Below, one piece after another: positions 1-6,097 of a stretch of DNA of 11,375 nt. The position numbers and the translations under genes were made by a program. A model generated the notes under the pieces. It was not told the DNA's origin. It ran no database searches and saw only the letters and a list, made by a program, of their open reading frames with translations. This DNA is from CAYLSO01 sp964386525 (GTDB lineage Bacteria; Eisenbacteria; RBG-16-71-46; DASYSL01). Every line of letters starts with the position of its first letter. Position 1 is the stretch's first letter. The stretch is taken from contig CAYLSO010000076.1 of assembly GCA_964386525.1 (NCBI GenBank), positions 1-11,375 of the forward strand, in the 5' to 3' direction.

Positions 1-71
1 CTCCTTCCGAGATCGCCTCGGGTACCCGCCCGTGACGCGGAGCGCCGCCCGCGGCCCGGGCGGCCTGCCGC

Positions 72-100
72 GCGGGGTCCGGCGCGCCGCCGGGCCCCGC
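72..100 (-). terminator. GC-rich hairpin after hsp20 (terminator-like, no U-tract)
   Basis: Two 12-nt arms (72-83 and 89-100) pair around a 5-nt loop with a single mismatch. The structure starts 10 nt past the hsp20 stop codon, where a terminator would be expected. No run of T follows it in the direction of transcription, so it may act as a 3' mRNA stabiliser or as part of factor-dependent termination. The remaining bases 1-71 show no gene that I can support. Confidence 0.45.
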
Positions 101-109
101 CGTGCTTGC

Positions 110-571
110 CTACTTGCCCTCGCTGCGCACCGGGATGTCCCGCGGGCGGGCCGATTCCGCCTTGGGCACCCGGATGTCGAGGACGCCGTCCTTGAACGTC
201 GCGCTCACCTGATCGGCGGCCACCGCGGCGCCGAGCCGGAAGGAGCGCTCGAACCGCCCGTGGAACCGCTCGACGCGGTGCCACTTCACGTCCTTCTCCT
301 CGGTCGCCTCGCGCCGCTCGCCGGCGATGCGCAGCGTGTCGCCGAAGAGCGAGACCTTTACGTCCTTCCTGTCCACGCCCGGCAGATCGAGCCGCAGGCG
401 GATCTCGTCGGTGGTCTCGCGGATGTCCGCGCCCGGCCGCCCCACGCCGGACTCGCCGGCCGGGGTGGCGTCACCGGCGCCGCGCCCGACACTCTCGAAC
501 AGCCGGTCCATCTCGTTTTCCAGAGCGCGCCACTCGCGCGTCGGGGTGCAGCGCACCAGGCTCATCTGCAT
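110..571 (-). CDS. Small heat shock protein, Hsp20/alpha-crystallin family
   Basis: This encodes a 153-residue ATP-independent holdase chaperone of the cytoplasm that binds unfolding proteins and passes them to ATP-driven chaperones. The N-terminal arm contains the usual start of bacterial Hsp20 proteins (about residues 13-27, with MDRLFE). The alpha-crystallin domain runs from about 47 to 138, beginning with GADIRETTDEIRL and ending with the signature DGVLDIRVPK (128-137). A C-terminal I-x-V anchor (IPV, 146-148) for oligomer assembly is present. Length is typical. The ATG at 571 has GGAGG four bases upstream; a second in-frame ATG at 565 would have better spacing, so the start could be two codons later. 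The gene stands alone behind a σ54-type promoter and is followed by a hairpin. No CIRCE element was seen. Family assignment is certain; which of the many Hsp20 paralogues it is cannot be said. Confidence 0.95.
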   Translation of the reverse strand: MQMSLVRCTPTREWRALENEMDRLFESVGRGAGDATPAGESGVGRPGADIRETTDEIRLRLDLPGVDRKDVKVSLFGDTLRIAGERREATEEKDVKWHRVERFHGRFERSFRLGAAVAADQVSATFKDGVLDIRVPKAESARPRDIPVRSEGK

Positions 572-659
572 GACACCTCCACTTGTCGATTCCCCCCCCG
601 CGCCACCACGGCCGGGGGGGTCGGCGGATCGCTTGGTTCCGCGCCGCCGACTCGAAACC

Positions 660-674
660 GCAAGCGACGTGCCA
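660..674 (-). promoter_or_regulatory. σ54 (RpoN) -24/-12 promoter of hsp20
   Basis: The minus strand reads TGGCACGTCGCTTGC from 674 to 660. It matches all eleven core bases of the σ54 consensus TGGCACG-N4-TTGC, with the GG and GC elements at the required distance. The base before the core (G instead of a pyrimidine) and the base after it (G instead of A/T) deviate from the outer, weaker positions. The predicted transcription start is near 648, giving a leader of about 77 nt before the hsp20 ATG at 571. σ54 promoters need an AAA+ enhancer-binding protein; none is encoded in this window. Confidence 0.75.
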
Positions 675-730
675 CAAGGGATGAAGGGACGCTACTACAG
701 CAACTGCCTGCTTGAGAAGCCGTTACGCCT

Positions 731-765
731 TGTGAAGACGGCGTCCGGAGCGCTCTTGTTTCACA
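731..765. promoter_or_regulatory. Wide inverted repeat, possible enhancer-binding site
   Basis: TGTGAA (731-736) and TTCACA (760-765) form perfect 6-nt inverted arms with 23 nt between them. Relative to the predicted hsp20 start this is roughly -83 to -117, the range where activators of σ54 promoters usually bind. The arms are short, so the match could be chance, and the regulator is unknown. Confidence 0.25.
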
Positions 766-784
766 TCGGCATGCCGTTCCGTTC

Positions 785-801
785 CAATCGTAAACAATCG
801 T
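785..801. repeat. 10-bp-spaced direct repeat CAATCGT-AAA-CAATCGT
   Basis: Two identical 7-nt copies (785-791 and 795-801) are spaced by one helical turn, which would put both on the same face of DNA. The patch is AT-richer than its surroundings and lies about 140-150 nt upstream of the predicted hsp20 transcription start. It could be a regulator site; nothing in the window identifies one. Confidence 0.3.
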
Positions 802-826
802 TTCAGCTTGCGACGGAGCCGCGGTG

Positions 827-850
827 GGCCGGGCGGTGGCGCGCCCGGCC
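827..850 (-). terminator. Perfect 9-bp hairpin after dcd
   Basis: Arms GGCCGGGCG (827-835) and CGCCCGGCC (842-850) pair perfectly around a 6-nt loop, 21 nt beyond the dcd stop codon. It separates dcd from the hsp20 control region and so sits where termination is expected. There is no U-tract, so intrinsic termination is not assured. Confidence 0.5.
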
Positions 851-871
851 GGAGCGCCGGCGGCAGCCCGG

Positions 872-1426
872 CTACAGCTTCGGCAGCGTGATGCCGACCT
901 GGGCCTGGTACTTCCCCTTGCGGTCCGCGTAGGACGTCTCGCACTCGGAATCGGCGGCGAAGAAGATCAGCTGCGCGATGCCCTCGTTGGCGTAGATGCG
1001 CGCCGGCAGCGGGGTGGTGTTGGAGATCTCCAGCGTGGCGAAGCCCTCCCACTCGGGCTCGAAGGGGGTGACGTTGGTGATGATCCCGCAGCGCGCGTAG
1101 GACGACTTGCCGACGCAGGTGCACAGCACGTCGCGCGGGATGCGGAAGTACTCGACGGTGCGGCCCAGCGCGAAGGAGTTGGGCGGGATCACGCACACGT
1201 CGCCCTTGAAGTCCACGAGCGAGCGCGGGTCGAAGTGCTTGGGGTCCACCACCGTGGTGTTCACGTTCGTGAAGATCTTGAATTCGTCGGCGATGCGGAT
1301 GTCGTAGCCGTACGAGGAGATCCCATACGAGATGACCCCGTCGCGTATCAGGCGCGGCTCGAACGGCTCGATCATGCGGCGCTCGCGGCACATCTTCTCG
1401 ATCCAACGGTCCGGCTTGACTCCCAT
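872..1426 (-). CDS. dcd: dCTP deaminase
   Basis: This encodes a 184-residue dCTP deaminase. The enzyme converts dCTP to dUTP plus ammonia, feeding dTMP synthesis through dUTPase in the cytoplasm; it forms trimers of the dUTPase fold. Visible family hallmarks are the N-terminal VKPDRWIEKM and MIEPFEP, SYGYDIR, the stretch FKGDVCVIPPNSFALGRTVEYF, GKSSYARCGI (with the Ser/Arg of the active site), VTPFEPEWEG with the catalytic Glu, and the C-terminal GKYQAQVGITLPK that closes over the nucleotide. The open frame extends upstream to 1504, but the ATG at 1426 is preferred because it is where the homologous N-terminus begins and GGAGGAGG lies just before it. It follows moaB by 91 nt with a hairpin between, so it may be read-through from that operon or separately transcribed. 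A bifunctional deaminase/dUTPase is possible but not indicated. Confidence 0.95.
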   Translation of the reverse strand: MGVKPDRWIEKMCRERRMIEPFEPRLIRDGVISYGISSYGYDIRIADEFKIFTNVNTTVVDPKHFDPRSLVDFKGDVCVIPPNSFALGRTVEYFRIPRDVLCTCVGKSSYARCGIITNVTPFEPEWEGFATLEISNTTPLPARIYANEGIAQLIFFAADSECETSYADRKGKYQAQVGITLPKL

Positions 1427-1468
1427 GCCTCCTCCGGCGCTTCGCGGCGCGATCCAGGGTGCGATCTC

Positions 1469-1490
1469 CCCCGGCCCGCCCGGGCCGGGG
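1469..1490 (-). terminator. Perfect 9-bp hairpin between moaB and dcd
   Basis: Arms CCCCGGCCC (1469-1477) and GGGCCGGGG (1482-1490) enclose a 4-nt loop. The hairpin lies 27 nt past the moaB stop and about 40 nt before the dcd start codon. Without a U-tract it could terminate the upstream operon, attenuate dcd, or protect a processed 3' end. Confidence 0.45.
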
Positions 1491-1517
1491 CCCGACGACA
1501 TCACAGAGATGACGGCC

Positions 1518-2087
1518 CTAGGGACCGCCTTCGATCCCCGGCGTGGCCGCGTCGCCGGCGGCCGACCCGCCGCGGGCCAGGCCGACCAGGTGCGCCAGCT
1601 CGGGCAGCAGCAGGCGCGCCAGCCCCAATCGGCAGGCGGCCGGCGAGCCGGGCAGCGCGAAGACCAGGCGGTCCCCGCGCTGCCCGGCGCACGCCCGACT
1701 GGTCATCGCCGCCGCGCCGATCTCGGCGTAGGAGAGGGCACGGAACAGCTCGCCGAAGCCGGGCAGCTCGCGCTCGCACAGGCGCGCCACCACGTCCGGC
1801 ACCCGGTCGCGCGGCGCCACCCCGGTGCCACCGGTGACGACCACGGCGCCGAGCTCGAGCTCGAGCAGATCGCGCAGCGCCGCCTCGACCGCCTCCGCGG
1901 CATCGGAGACGATGCGGCGTGCCACCACGCGATGCCCGGCCGCCGCCAGGCCCTCGGCCAGGAGACGCCCGCTCTCGTCGGTCTCCGCGGTGCGCGTGTC
2001 GCTGGCCGTCAGCACCGCCACGCGCGCCGCGACCCGCGGGCCGTGCGGCGCCGCGCCGCCCGCCGCCGCGGGGCCCACGCCGCTCAC
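1518..2087 (-). CDS. moaB: MoaB/Mog family molybdenum cofactor biosynthesis protein
   Basis: A 189-residue protein of the MoaB/MogA molybdopterin-binding family, whose members adenylylate molybdopterin before molybdenum insertion (MoaB replaces MogA in some organisms). The fold shows VAVLTASDTRTAETDESG (about 23-40), the molybdopterin-binding TGGTG loop (85-89) followed by the Arg/Asp of RDRVPDV, then LPGFGELFRALSYAEIGAAAMTSRA and ALPGSPAACRLGL, the order typical of MoaB. The reading frame is open far upstream to 3296, but that part is out-of-frame shadow of other genes. The GTG at 2087 is chosen because it overlaps the stop of the upstream SDR gene (GTGA) and has GGGAGGG shortly before it. 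About 20 residues precede the conserved domain. No other Moco gene or molybdoenzyme is in the window, so its client enzyme is unknown. Confidence 0.88.
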   Translation of the reverse strand: MSGVGPAAAGGAAPHGPRVAARVAVLTASDTRTAETDESGRLLAEGLAAAGHRVVARRIVSDAAEAVEAALRDLLELELGAVVVTGGTGVAPRDRVPDVVARLCERELPGFGELFRALSYAEIGAAAMTSRACAGQRGDRLVFALPGSPAACRLGLARLLLPELAHLVGLARGGSAAGDAATPGIEGGP

Positions 2088-2974
2088 CCGCCCTCCCCCG
2101 CCAGCAGCCCTTCCACCGGGCGCAGCGCCAGGCCGAACGCCGCCTCCGTGACGCGCGGGTCGCAGGTGTTGCCGCGCGCCAGCAGGGTGAGCTCGCCCGG
2201 GGTCACGGGCGGCGACGGCAGCAGCCACTGCATGAGCTGCGCGCCCGCCCACAAGAGCGGCCAGGGCACCGGCACGAAGAGCCGCGGCCGCCGTCCCGCC
2301 ACCTGGCGCAGCAGCTCGCGCAGCTCGTAGGCGCGGGGGCCGCAGACCGGGTACGTCGCGTTCCACAGGTCCGGCCGCTCGCAGGCCCGCGCCGCGATCT
2401 CGGCCACGTCCGCGACGTGCACGGGCTGCAGGCGGTAGCGACCGTGCCCGGGCACCGGGACCACGGGCAGCGGCCCGGTCAGCCGCCGCAGCAGCCGCAG
2501 GAACTCGCCGCGCTCGCCCAGCACCAGGGAGCAGCGCAGCACCAGCCACTCCAGGCCGCTGCCGCGGATCAGTTCCTCGGCGCGCCCCTTGCTCCGGAGA
2601 TAGGGCGCCGGGTCGCCGGCGTCCGCGCCGATGGCGCTGACGAAGAGCAGGCGGCGGACTCCGGCGCGGCGCGCCTCGGCGACCACCGCCGTGGTGCCGT
2701 CGACGACCACGGACTCGAAGGTCTGTGCCCCGCGCTCGCGCAGGATGCCCACCAGGTGGATCACGGTGTCCACGCCGTCGGCGGCGCCGAGCAGGGTCAG
2801 GGGCGACAGCAGGTCGCCGGCGTGGAAGCGGCAGCCGGCCAGGTCGCGCCGGCGTGCCGCGCCTGCGGGGTCGCGGACCAGGGCGATGACGTCGTGGCCC
2901 CGCGCGGTCAGCGCCGGGACGATGTGGGTCCCGAGGTAGCCGGTGGCCCCCGTGACCCAGACGCGCCCGGGCAC
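2084..2974 (-). CDS. NAD(P)-binding atypical SDR / epimerase-like protein
   Basis: A 296-residue Rossmann-fold protein. The nucleotide-binding motif VTGATGYLGTHIV is at 7-19, LVRDP follows the second β-strand (32-36), GD at 53-54 would contact the adenine, and VIHLVGI (71-77) matches the conserved fourth strand. FVSAIGAD (111-118) and YLRSK (125-129, a YxxxK arrangement) are at the catalytic positions. This pattern resembles the atypical SDR group that includes the mitochondrial complex I NDUFA9 subunit and many NAD(P)H-binding proteins of unknown substrate. A hydrophobic WPLLWAGAQLMQWLLP (238-253) may be membrane-associated. The GTG start at 2974 leaves 3 nt after the carbonic anhydrase gene, and its stop overlaps the moaB start, so it is translationally embedded in the operon. 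Substrate cannot be inferred. Confidence 0.88.
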   Translation of the reverse strand: MPGRVWVTGATGYLGTHIVPALTARGHDVIALVRDPAGAARRRDLAGCRFHAGDLLSPLTLLGAADGVDTVIHLVGILRERGAQTFESVVVDGTTAVVAEARRAGVRRLLFVSAIGADAGDPAPYLRSKGRAEELIRGSGLEWLVLRCSLVLGERGEFLRLLRRLTGPLPVVPVPGHGRYRLQPVHVADVAEIAARACERPDLWNATYPVCGPRAYELRELLRQVAGRRPRLFVPVPWPLLWAGAQLMQWLLPSPPVTPGELTLLARGNTCDPRVTEAAFGLALRPVEGLLAGEGG

Positions 2975-2977
2975 CGC

Positions 2978-4048
2978 TCAGCCCCCGCGCTCGGCGCGCG
3001 CAGCGGCCAGGCGGCGCAGCCGGGCGGCGTCCTCGGCCGTCCAGCGGCGGACGTGCTCGCCCACCGTCAGCGGACCCGATTCCGGCGTCCAGCCGGCGCG
3101 CGCCCACCCCGCCAAAGGCAGCAGGCGCAGGCGGGCCACACTCCGCGCCCGCGCCGCCGCGAGCCTCTGCACCGCCGCCGCCAGCGGCGCGTCGGCCGCG
3201 GCCGAGCCGGCCGGCGGGGCGTCCAGGGCCGGGTGGTCCTCGGTGAGCAACCGCTCGAGGCGCGGCCCCCACAGCTCCGCATCGTCCCGCAGCCACTCGG
3301 CCACGATGCGCTCCGGGCCGGGTCTGCCGCCCGGCCCCGCAGCGGGAGGCGGCTGCGGATCGAGGCCGGCCACGAGACCCGCCAGCGCGGCGGGCGCCGC
3401 CGCCAGCGCTCCCACGAGCCGCGCCACCTCCAGCTCGTCGGGCAGCAGCAAAGCGCCGCCCACGATGGCCGCTCCGGCGGCCGGCGGCAGCGCCGCCGCG
3501 ATGCCCTCGGCCAGGTAGCGGCGGGACAGCGCCACATAGCGCGCCGCGCCGGCGGCGATCCCGGCGCGCATCTCGTCGCTGACCGGCCCCAGCACCTTGC
3601 CGGGCACGCCCGCCACCAGCGAGCGCGGCGGGATGCGCTTGCGTTCTCCGACCAGCGCTCCCGCGGCGATGAGCGAGCCCTCGCCGATGTGGGCGCCGGT
3701 GAGCACGATCGCCCCCATGCCGATCAGGCAGCCGTCCTCGACGGTGGCGCCATGCACGATGGCGCCGTGGCCGACGACCACGCCGCGCCCGACGGCGGCC
3801 GGATACCCCTCGTCGACGTGGAAGACGGCGTTGTCCTGCACGTTCGATTCGTCCCCCACCGCGATGGGCGCCAGGTCGCCGCGCAGCACCGCCCCGAACC
3901 AGACGCTCGTGCGCTCCCCCAACTGCACGTCGCCGACCACCACCGCGCCCGGGGCCACGAACGCCGTGGGGTGGGCGCGCACGCGCCCGGGGAAGGCGGC
4001 TGTGCCGCCGCGCTCCTCCGCGGCCGGGACCCGCGCTTCAGATGACAT
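2978..4048 (-). CDS. Gamma-class carbonic anhydrase fused to a DinB-like domain
   Basis: A 356-residue two-domain protein. Residues about 19-180 are a left-handed β-helix of the gamma carbonic anhydrase/PaaY/YrdA family: RGD at 57-59, SNVQDNAVFHVD at 68-79 and GHGAIVHG at 93-100 supply the three metal-binding histidines (H77, H94, H99), and hexapeptide repeats continue to GVPGKVLG. Such proteins normally end near 175-185 residues. Here about 170 more follow. Residues about 200-350 are all-helical and resemble DinB-superfamily domains (LVGALAAAPAALAGLVAGL at the start, later LPLAGWARAGWTPESGPLTV). The usual C-terminal HDxxH metal ligands read E339-D-A-A-R343 instead, and the first histidine position is Glu or Trp (251-252). 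The first part may be a CO2/bicarbonate enzyme or an acyltransferase-like relative; the second part probably binds no metal in the usual way. ATG at 4048 overlaps the preceding gene by 11 nt. Confidence 0.85.
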   Translation of the reverse strand: MSSEARVPAAEERGGTAAFPGRVRAHPTAFVAPGAVVVGDVQLGERTSVWFGAVLRGDLAPIAVGDESNVQDNAVFHVDEGYPAAVGRGVVVGHGAIVHGATVEDGCLIGMGAIVLTGAHIGEGSLIAAGALVGERKRIPPRSLVAGVPGKVLGPVSDEMRAGIAAGAARYVALSRRYLAEGIAAALPPAAGAAIVGGALLLPDELEVARLVGALAAAPAALAGLVAGLDPQPPPAAGPGGRPGPERIVAEWLRDDAELWGPRLERLLTEDHPALDAPPAGSAAADAPLAAAVQRLAAARARSVARLRLLPLAGWARAGWTPESGPLTVGEHVRRWTAEDAARLRRLAAARAERGG

Positions 4049-5189
4049 TGGACTCGGCGTGCAGCGGCGAGCCGCGGAAGCGCGCGATGGAGAGCGGCGA
4101 GACGTCGATGGGGCTGCGACCGTCGAGGATGAAGCCGGCGATGATCTCGCCCACCGCGGGAGCGTGCATGAAGCCGTGGCCGCTGAAGCCGTTGGCGAGG
4201 TGGAAACCGGCCACTCCCGGCACCGGGCCGAGGATCGAGTTGTGGTCGGGCGTCACCTCGTAGAGGCCGCCCCAGCCGGCGCGGTACTCCGCCTCTTCCA
4301 GGCGCGGCACGCGCTCCATGGCGAGCAGGAAGACCTGATCGCGGAACTCGAAATCGATGTTGGTGTTGAACGACGGCGGCTCGTTCTTGTCGGCGAGGCC
4401 GACCAGCATGCCGCCCGACTCGCGGTGCATGTACACGCCGGTGCGCATGTCCACGACCATCGGGAAGCGGCTGTCGAGCCACGGCAGCGGCTGGGTGGTG
4501 AAGATCTGGCGGCGCACCGGCACGACCGGGACCTCGACGCCGGCCAGCCGCCCGACCTCGGCAGCGTAGGGACCGGCCCCGTTGACCAGGTGCCGCGTGG
4601 CGGTCTCCCCCGCCGCCGTGACCACCCCGCGCACCGCGCCCCCTTCGACGCGCACGCCGGTGACCGCGGTGTCGAGGACGAACTCGGCCCCGTGGCGGCG
4701 CGCCGCCGCCACGTAGCCCTGCGTCACCAGGTGCGGGTCGGCGATGCCGTCGGTGGGGCAGAACGTGCAGCCCAGCAGGTCGTCCGCGCAGAGCTCGGGC
4801 ACCCGCTCCCTGGCCTCCCCGGGGGTCAGGGCCCGGGCCGGGACGTCCAGCGACTGCCAGAGCGCCAGCTGCCGCTGGAAGTCCTCCCACATCGCCGGGT
4901 CGGCCAGGCAGAAGAGATAGCCGCACTGGTCGAAGCCGGCCTCGGCGCCCACCTCGTCCGGGAAGCGCTCCAGGGCGCGCACCGACGCCTTCGAGATCTC
5001 GACGTTCACTCGCGCGGAGAACTGCTGGCGCACGCCGCCGGCGCAGTGGCCGGTGGAGCCGATGCCCGGCATCTTCTCGCGCTCGAAGACGACGACCTTG
5101 GCGCCCCGCCGGGCGAGATGGAAGGCGATGCTGGCGCCGATGCAGCCGGCGCCAACGACGACGACGTCCGCGGTCCTCGGATAGCTCAT
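4038..5189 (-). CDS. FAD-dependent oxidoreductase, sarcosine oxidase β / glycine oxidase-like (DAO family)
   Basis: A 383-residue flavoprotein that likely oxidises a C–N bond of an amino acid or N-methyl amine. The N-terminus has the dinucleotide-binding motif VVVGAGCIGASIAFHLARRG (11-30) with the acidic E37 ending strand β2, then GSTGHCAGGVRQQFS (44-58), typical of stand-alone SoxB-like proteins. NGAGPYA (203-209) and GWGGLYEVTPDHNSILGPV (306-323), followed by ANGFSGHGFMHAPAVGEIIA, are the C-terminal FAD-contacting motifs. At the place where monomeric sarcosine oxidase has its FAD-linking cysteine this protein has glycine (G308), so FAD is probably not covalently held there. The frame is open to 5702, but ATG at 5189 starts the motif-bearing protein and overlaps the DUF169 stop (ATGA). 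No alpha, gamma or delta subunit genes of heterotetrameric sarcosine oxidase are nearby. The true substrate is unknown. Confidence 0.88.
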   Translation of the reverse strand: MSYPRTADVVVVGAGCIGASIAFHLARRGAKVVVFEREKMPGIGSTGHCAGGVRQQFSARVNVEISKASVRALERFPDEVGAEAGFDQCGYLFCLADPAMWEDFQRQLALWQSLDVPARALTPGEARERVPELCADDLLGCTFCPTDGIADPHLVTQGYVAAARRHGAEFVLDTAVTGVRVEGGAVRGVVTAAGETATRHLVNGAGPYAAEVGRLAGVEVPVVPVRRQIFTTQPLPWLDSRFPMVVDMRTGVYMHRESGGMLVGLADKNEPPSFNTNIDFEFRDQVFLLAMERVPRLEEAEYRAGWGGLYEVTPDHNSILGPVPGVAGFHLANGFSGHGFMHAPAVGEIIAGFILDGRSPIDVSPLSIARFRGSPLHAESNVI

Positions 5190-5989
5190 GGTGCGGCCTC
5201 TCTCGGGTCCGTCGCGTCCCACTGGCGGGCGAGCTCCGCGTACTTCTCCGGGAATTCCCCCGTGTAGCGCAGGAAGGAGGGCACCGGATAGCGCACCCCG
5301 CCGCGGTGCGTGCCTTCCAGGCCCTCCACGATCTCCGCCGACCGGGAGTGCGGCCATGCGAAGGCCATCTCGTCGTCGCCGGTCTGGCCGAAGACGCGGT
5401 CGCCGTAGCAGGGCAGCACCACCTGCGGCTCGCCGGTCTGCAGGGTGCGGATCACCAGCTCGGCGCAGTCGATGCGCGCCGCGTGGCGCGAGGTCAGCTG
5501 GCCGCCGCGCTCGTAGAGCGCGGCCGCCACCAGGCGCATGACCTGGGCTCCGTTGCCGTAGAACACGACGACCTCGGGCTCGTAGGCGGCGCGCCCCAGC
5601 GGCGCCACGAGCAGGAGCCCGCGGCCTCCGAGCGGAAACCTCGGCACCGCCGCCTCGCTGCGCGCGCCGGCCTCGGCGTCGCGCGTGTACATCTCGACGC
5701 ACAGGTTGCCGGCCTCATAGAAAGGCAGCGACGGGGAGAAGCCGAAGGCCACGTGGGCGAGCGGGCAGGAAAGGTCCTCGCGGCCGACGGCCAGCCCCCA
5801 ACCGTAGCGGCGGGCGAACGCGAAGCTCTGGCAGACGGCCACGCGGATGCCGAGGTCGCGGTGCGGCCGCTTGAGCTTGGGCGGGGCCTCGGCCCCCGGC
5901 GCGGCGAAGCCCACGGCCATGGGAAAGCTCTGCGGCCGGACGTACTGCTGTAGCACTCGATCCAGGTCGCCGGCGGACACGCGTGACAC
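5186..5989 (-). CDS. DUF169 family protein, function unknown
   Basis: A 267-residue soluble protein with the conserved features of DUF169: the second half has EPEVVVFYGNGAQVMRLV (137-154), CAELVIRTLQTGEPQVVLPC (175-194) and GDRVFGQTGDDEMAFAWP (196-213). Five cysteines occur (C53, C75, C97, C175, C194), of which C53 (in VCQSF), C75 and C175 sit in the most family-like stretches; a metal or cluster site is conceivable but unproven. No signal peptide or membrane segment is visible. The GTG at 5989 is chosen because GGAGG lies 6 nt upstream; another GTG three codons on is possible. It is the first gene of the five-gene unit, and its TGA overlaps the ATG of the FAD oxidoreductase, so the two products are probably made together and may act together. 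No biochemical role can be stated. Confidence 0.85.
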   Translation of the reverse strand: MSRVSAGDLDRVLQQYVRPQSFPMAVGFAAPGAEAPPKLKRPHRDLGIRVAVCQSFAFARRYGWGLAVGREDLSCPLAHVAFGFSPSLPFYEAGNLCVEMYTRDAEAGARSEAAVPRFPLGGRGLLLVAPLGRAAYEPEVVVFYGNGAQVMRLVAAALYERGGQLTSRHAARIDCAELVIRTLQTGEPQVVLPCYGDRVFGQTGDDEMAFAWPHSRSAEIVEGLEGTHRGGVRYPVPSFLRYTGEFPEKYAELARQWDATDPREAAP

Positions 5990-6031
5990 GCGAAGCCTCC
6001 ACTCGGGCGCGCCCTCGCCGCCCGCGGGGGC

Positions 6032-6040
6032 AGTCTAGCA
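6032..6040 (-). promoter_or_regulatory. Possible extended -10 promoter of the DUF169 operon
   Basis: The minus strand reads TGCTAGACT, an extended -10 (TGnTAnnnT) hexamer, in the only sizeable gap (5990-6097) upstream of the five-gene unit. Transcription would begin near 6025, about 35 nt before the GTG start. No convincing -35 element is visible at the normal distance, only TGCCGA-like sequence, so this is a weak prediction. Confidence 0.3.
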
Positions 6041-6097
6041 GAGGCGGGAGCCACTCGGCAGCGCGCGCCGCACACCCCGGCGCCGCCGCGAGACCGG

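Larger units (their letters stand above)
572..871. other. 300-nt intergenic region between dcd and hsp20
   Basis: No coding sequence is supported here. Reading in the direction of transcription it holds a GC-rich hairpin just past dcd, a locally AT-richer stretch with a 10-bp-spaced direct repeat (785-801), a perfect 10-nt palindrome CGGCATGCCG (767-776), a wide inverted repeat (731-765), a σ54 core promoter (660-674) and then the predicted hsp20 leader of about 77 nt with GGAGG next to the start codon. The layout resembles an enhancer-dependent promoter region. Confidence 0.6.

Noticed and set aside
572..730. CIRCE element or σ32-type promoter upstream of hsp20
   Set aside because: No TTAGCACTC inverted repeat and no convincing CTTGAA/CCCCAT pair was found; the σ54 core is the clear signal.
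1518..3296. Reading MoaB as a 592-residue fusion protein starting at 3296
   Set aside because: The first 400 residues are a shadow of the SDR and carbonic anhydrase genes with no motif. The GTG at 2087 with its GTGA overlap explains the real protein.
1919..4045. A 708-codon open frame on the plus strand, plus other long plus-strand frames (for example 6113-8098, 8213-9859 and 3597-5267)
   Set aside because: They are antisense to recognisable genes and their translations are low-complexity Arg/Ala/Gly/Pro-rich text with no motif. Long spurious frames are expected in DNA this rich in GC.
4038..5189. Part of a heterotetrameric sarcosine oxidase operon
   Set aside because: No genes resembling alpha, gamma or delta subunits or folate-linked partners flank it; the neighbours are DUF169 and a carbonic anhydrase-like gene.
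6001..6097. Terminator hairpin after the methyltransferase gene
   Set aside because: Only short GC palindromes such as CGGCGCCG and CCCGCGGG are visible; none makes a stem comparable to the other hairpins.
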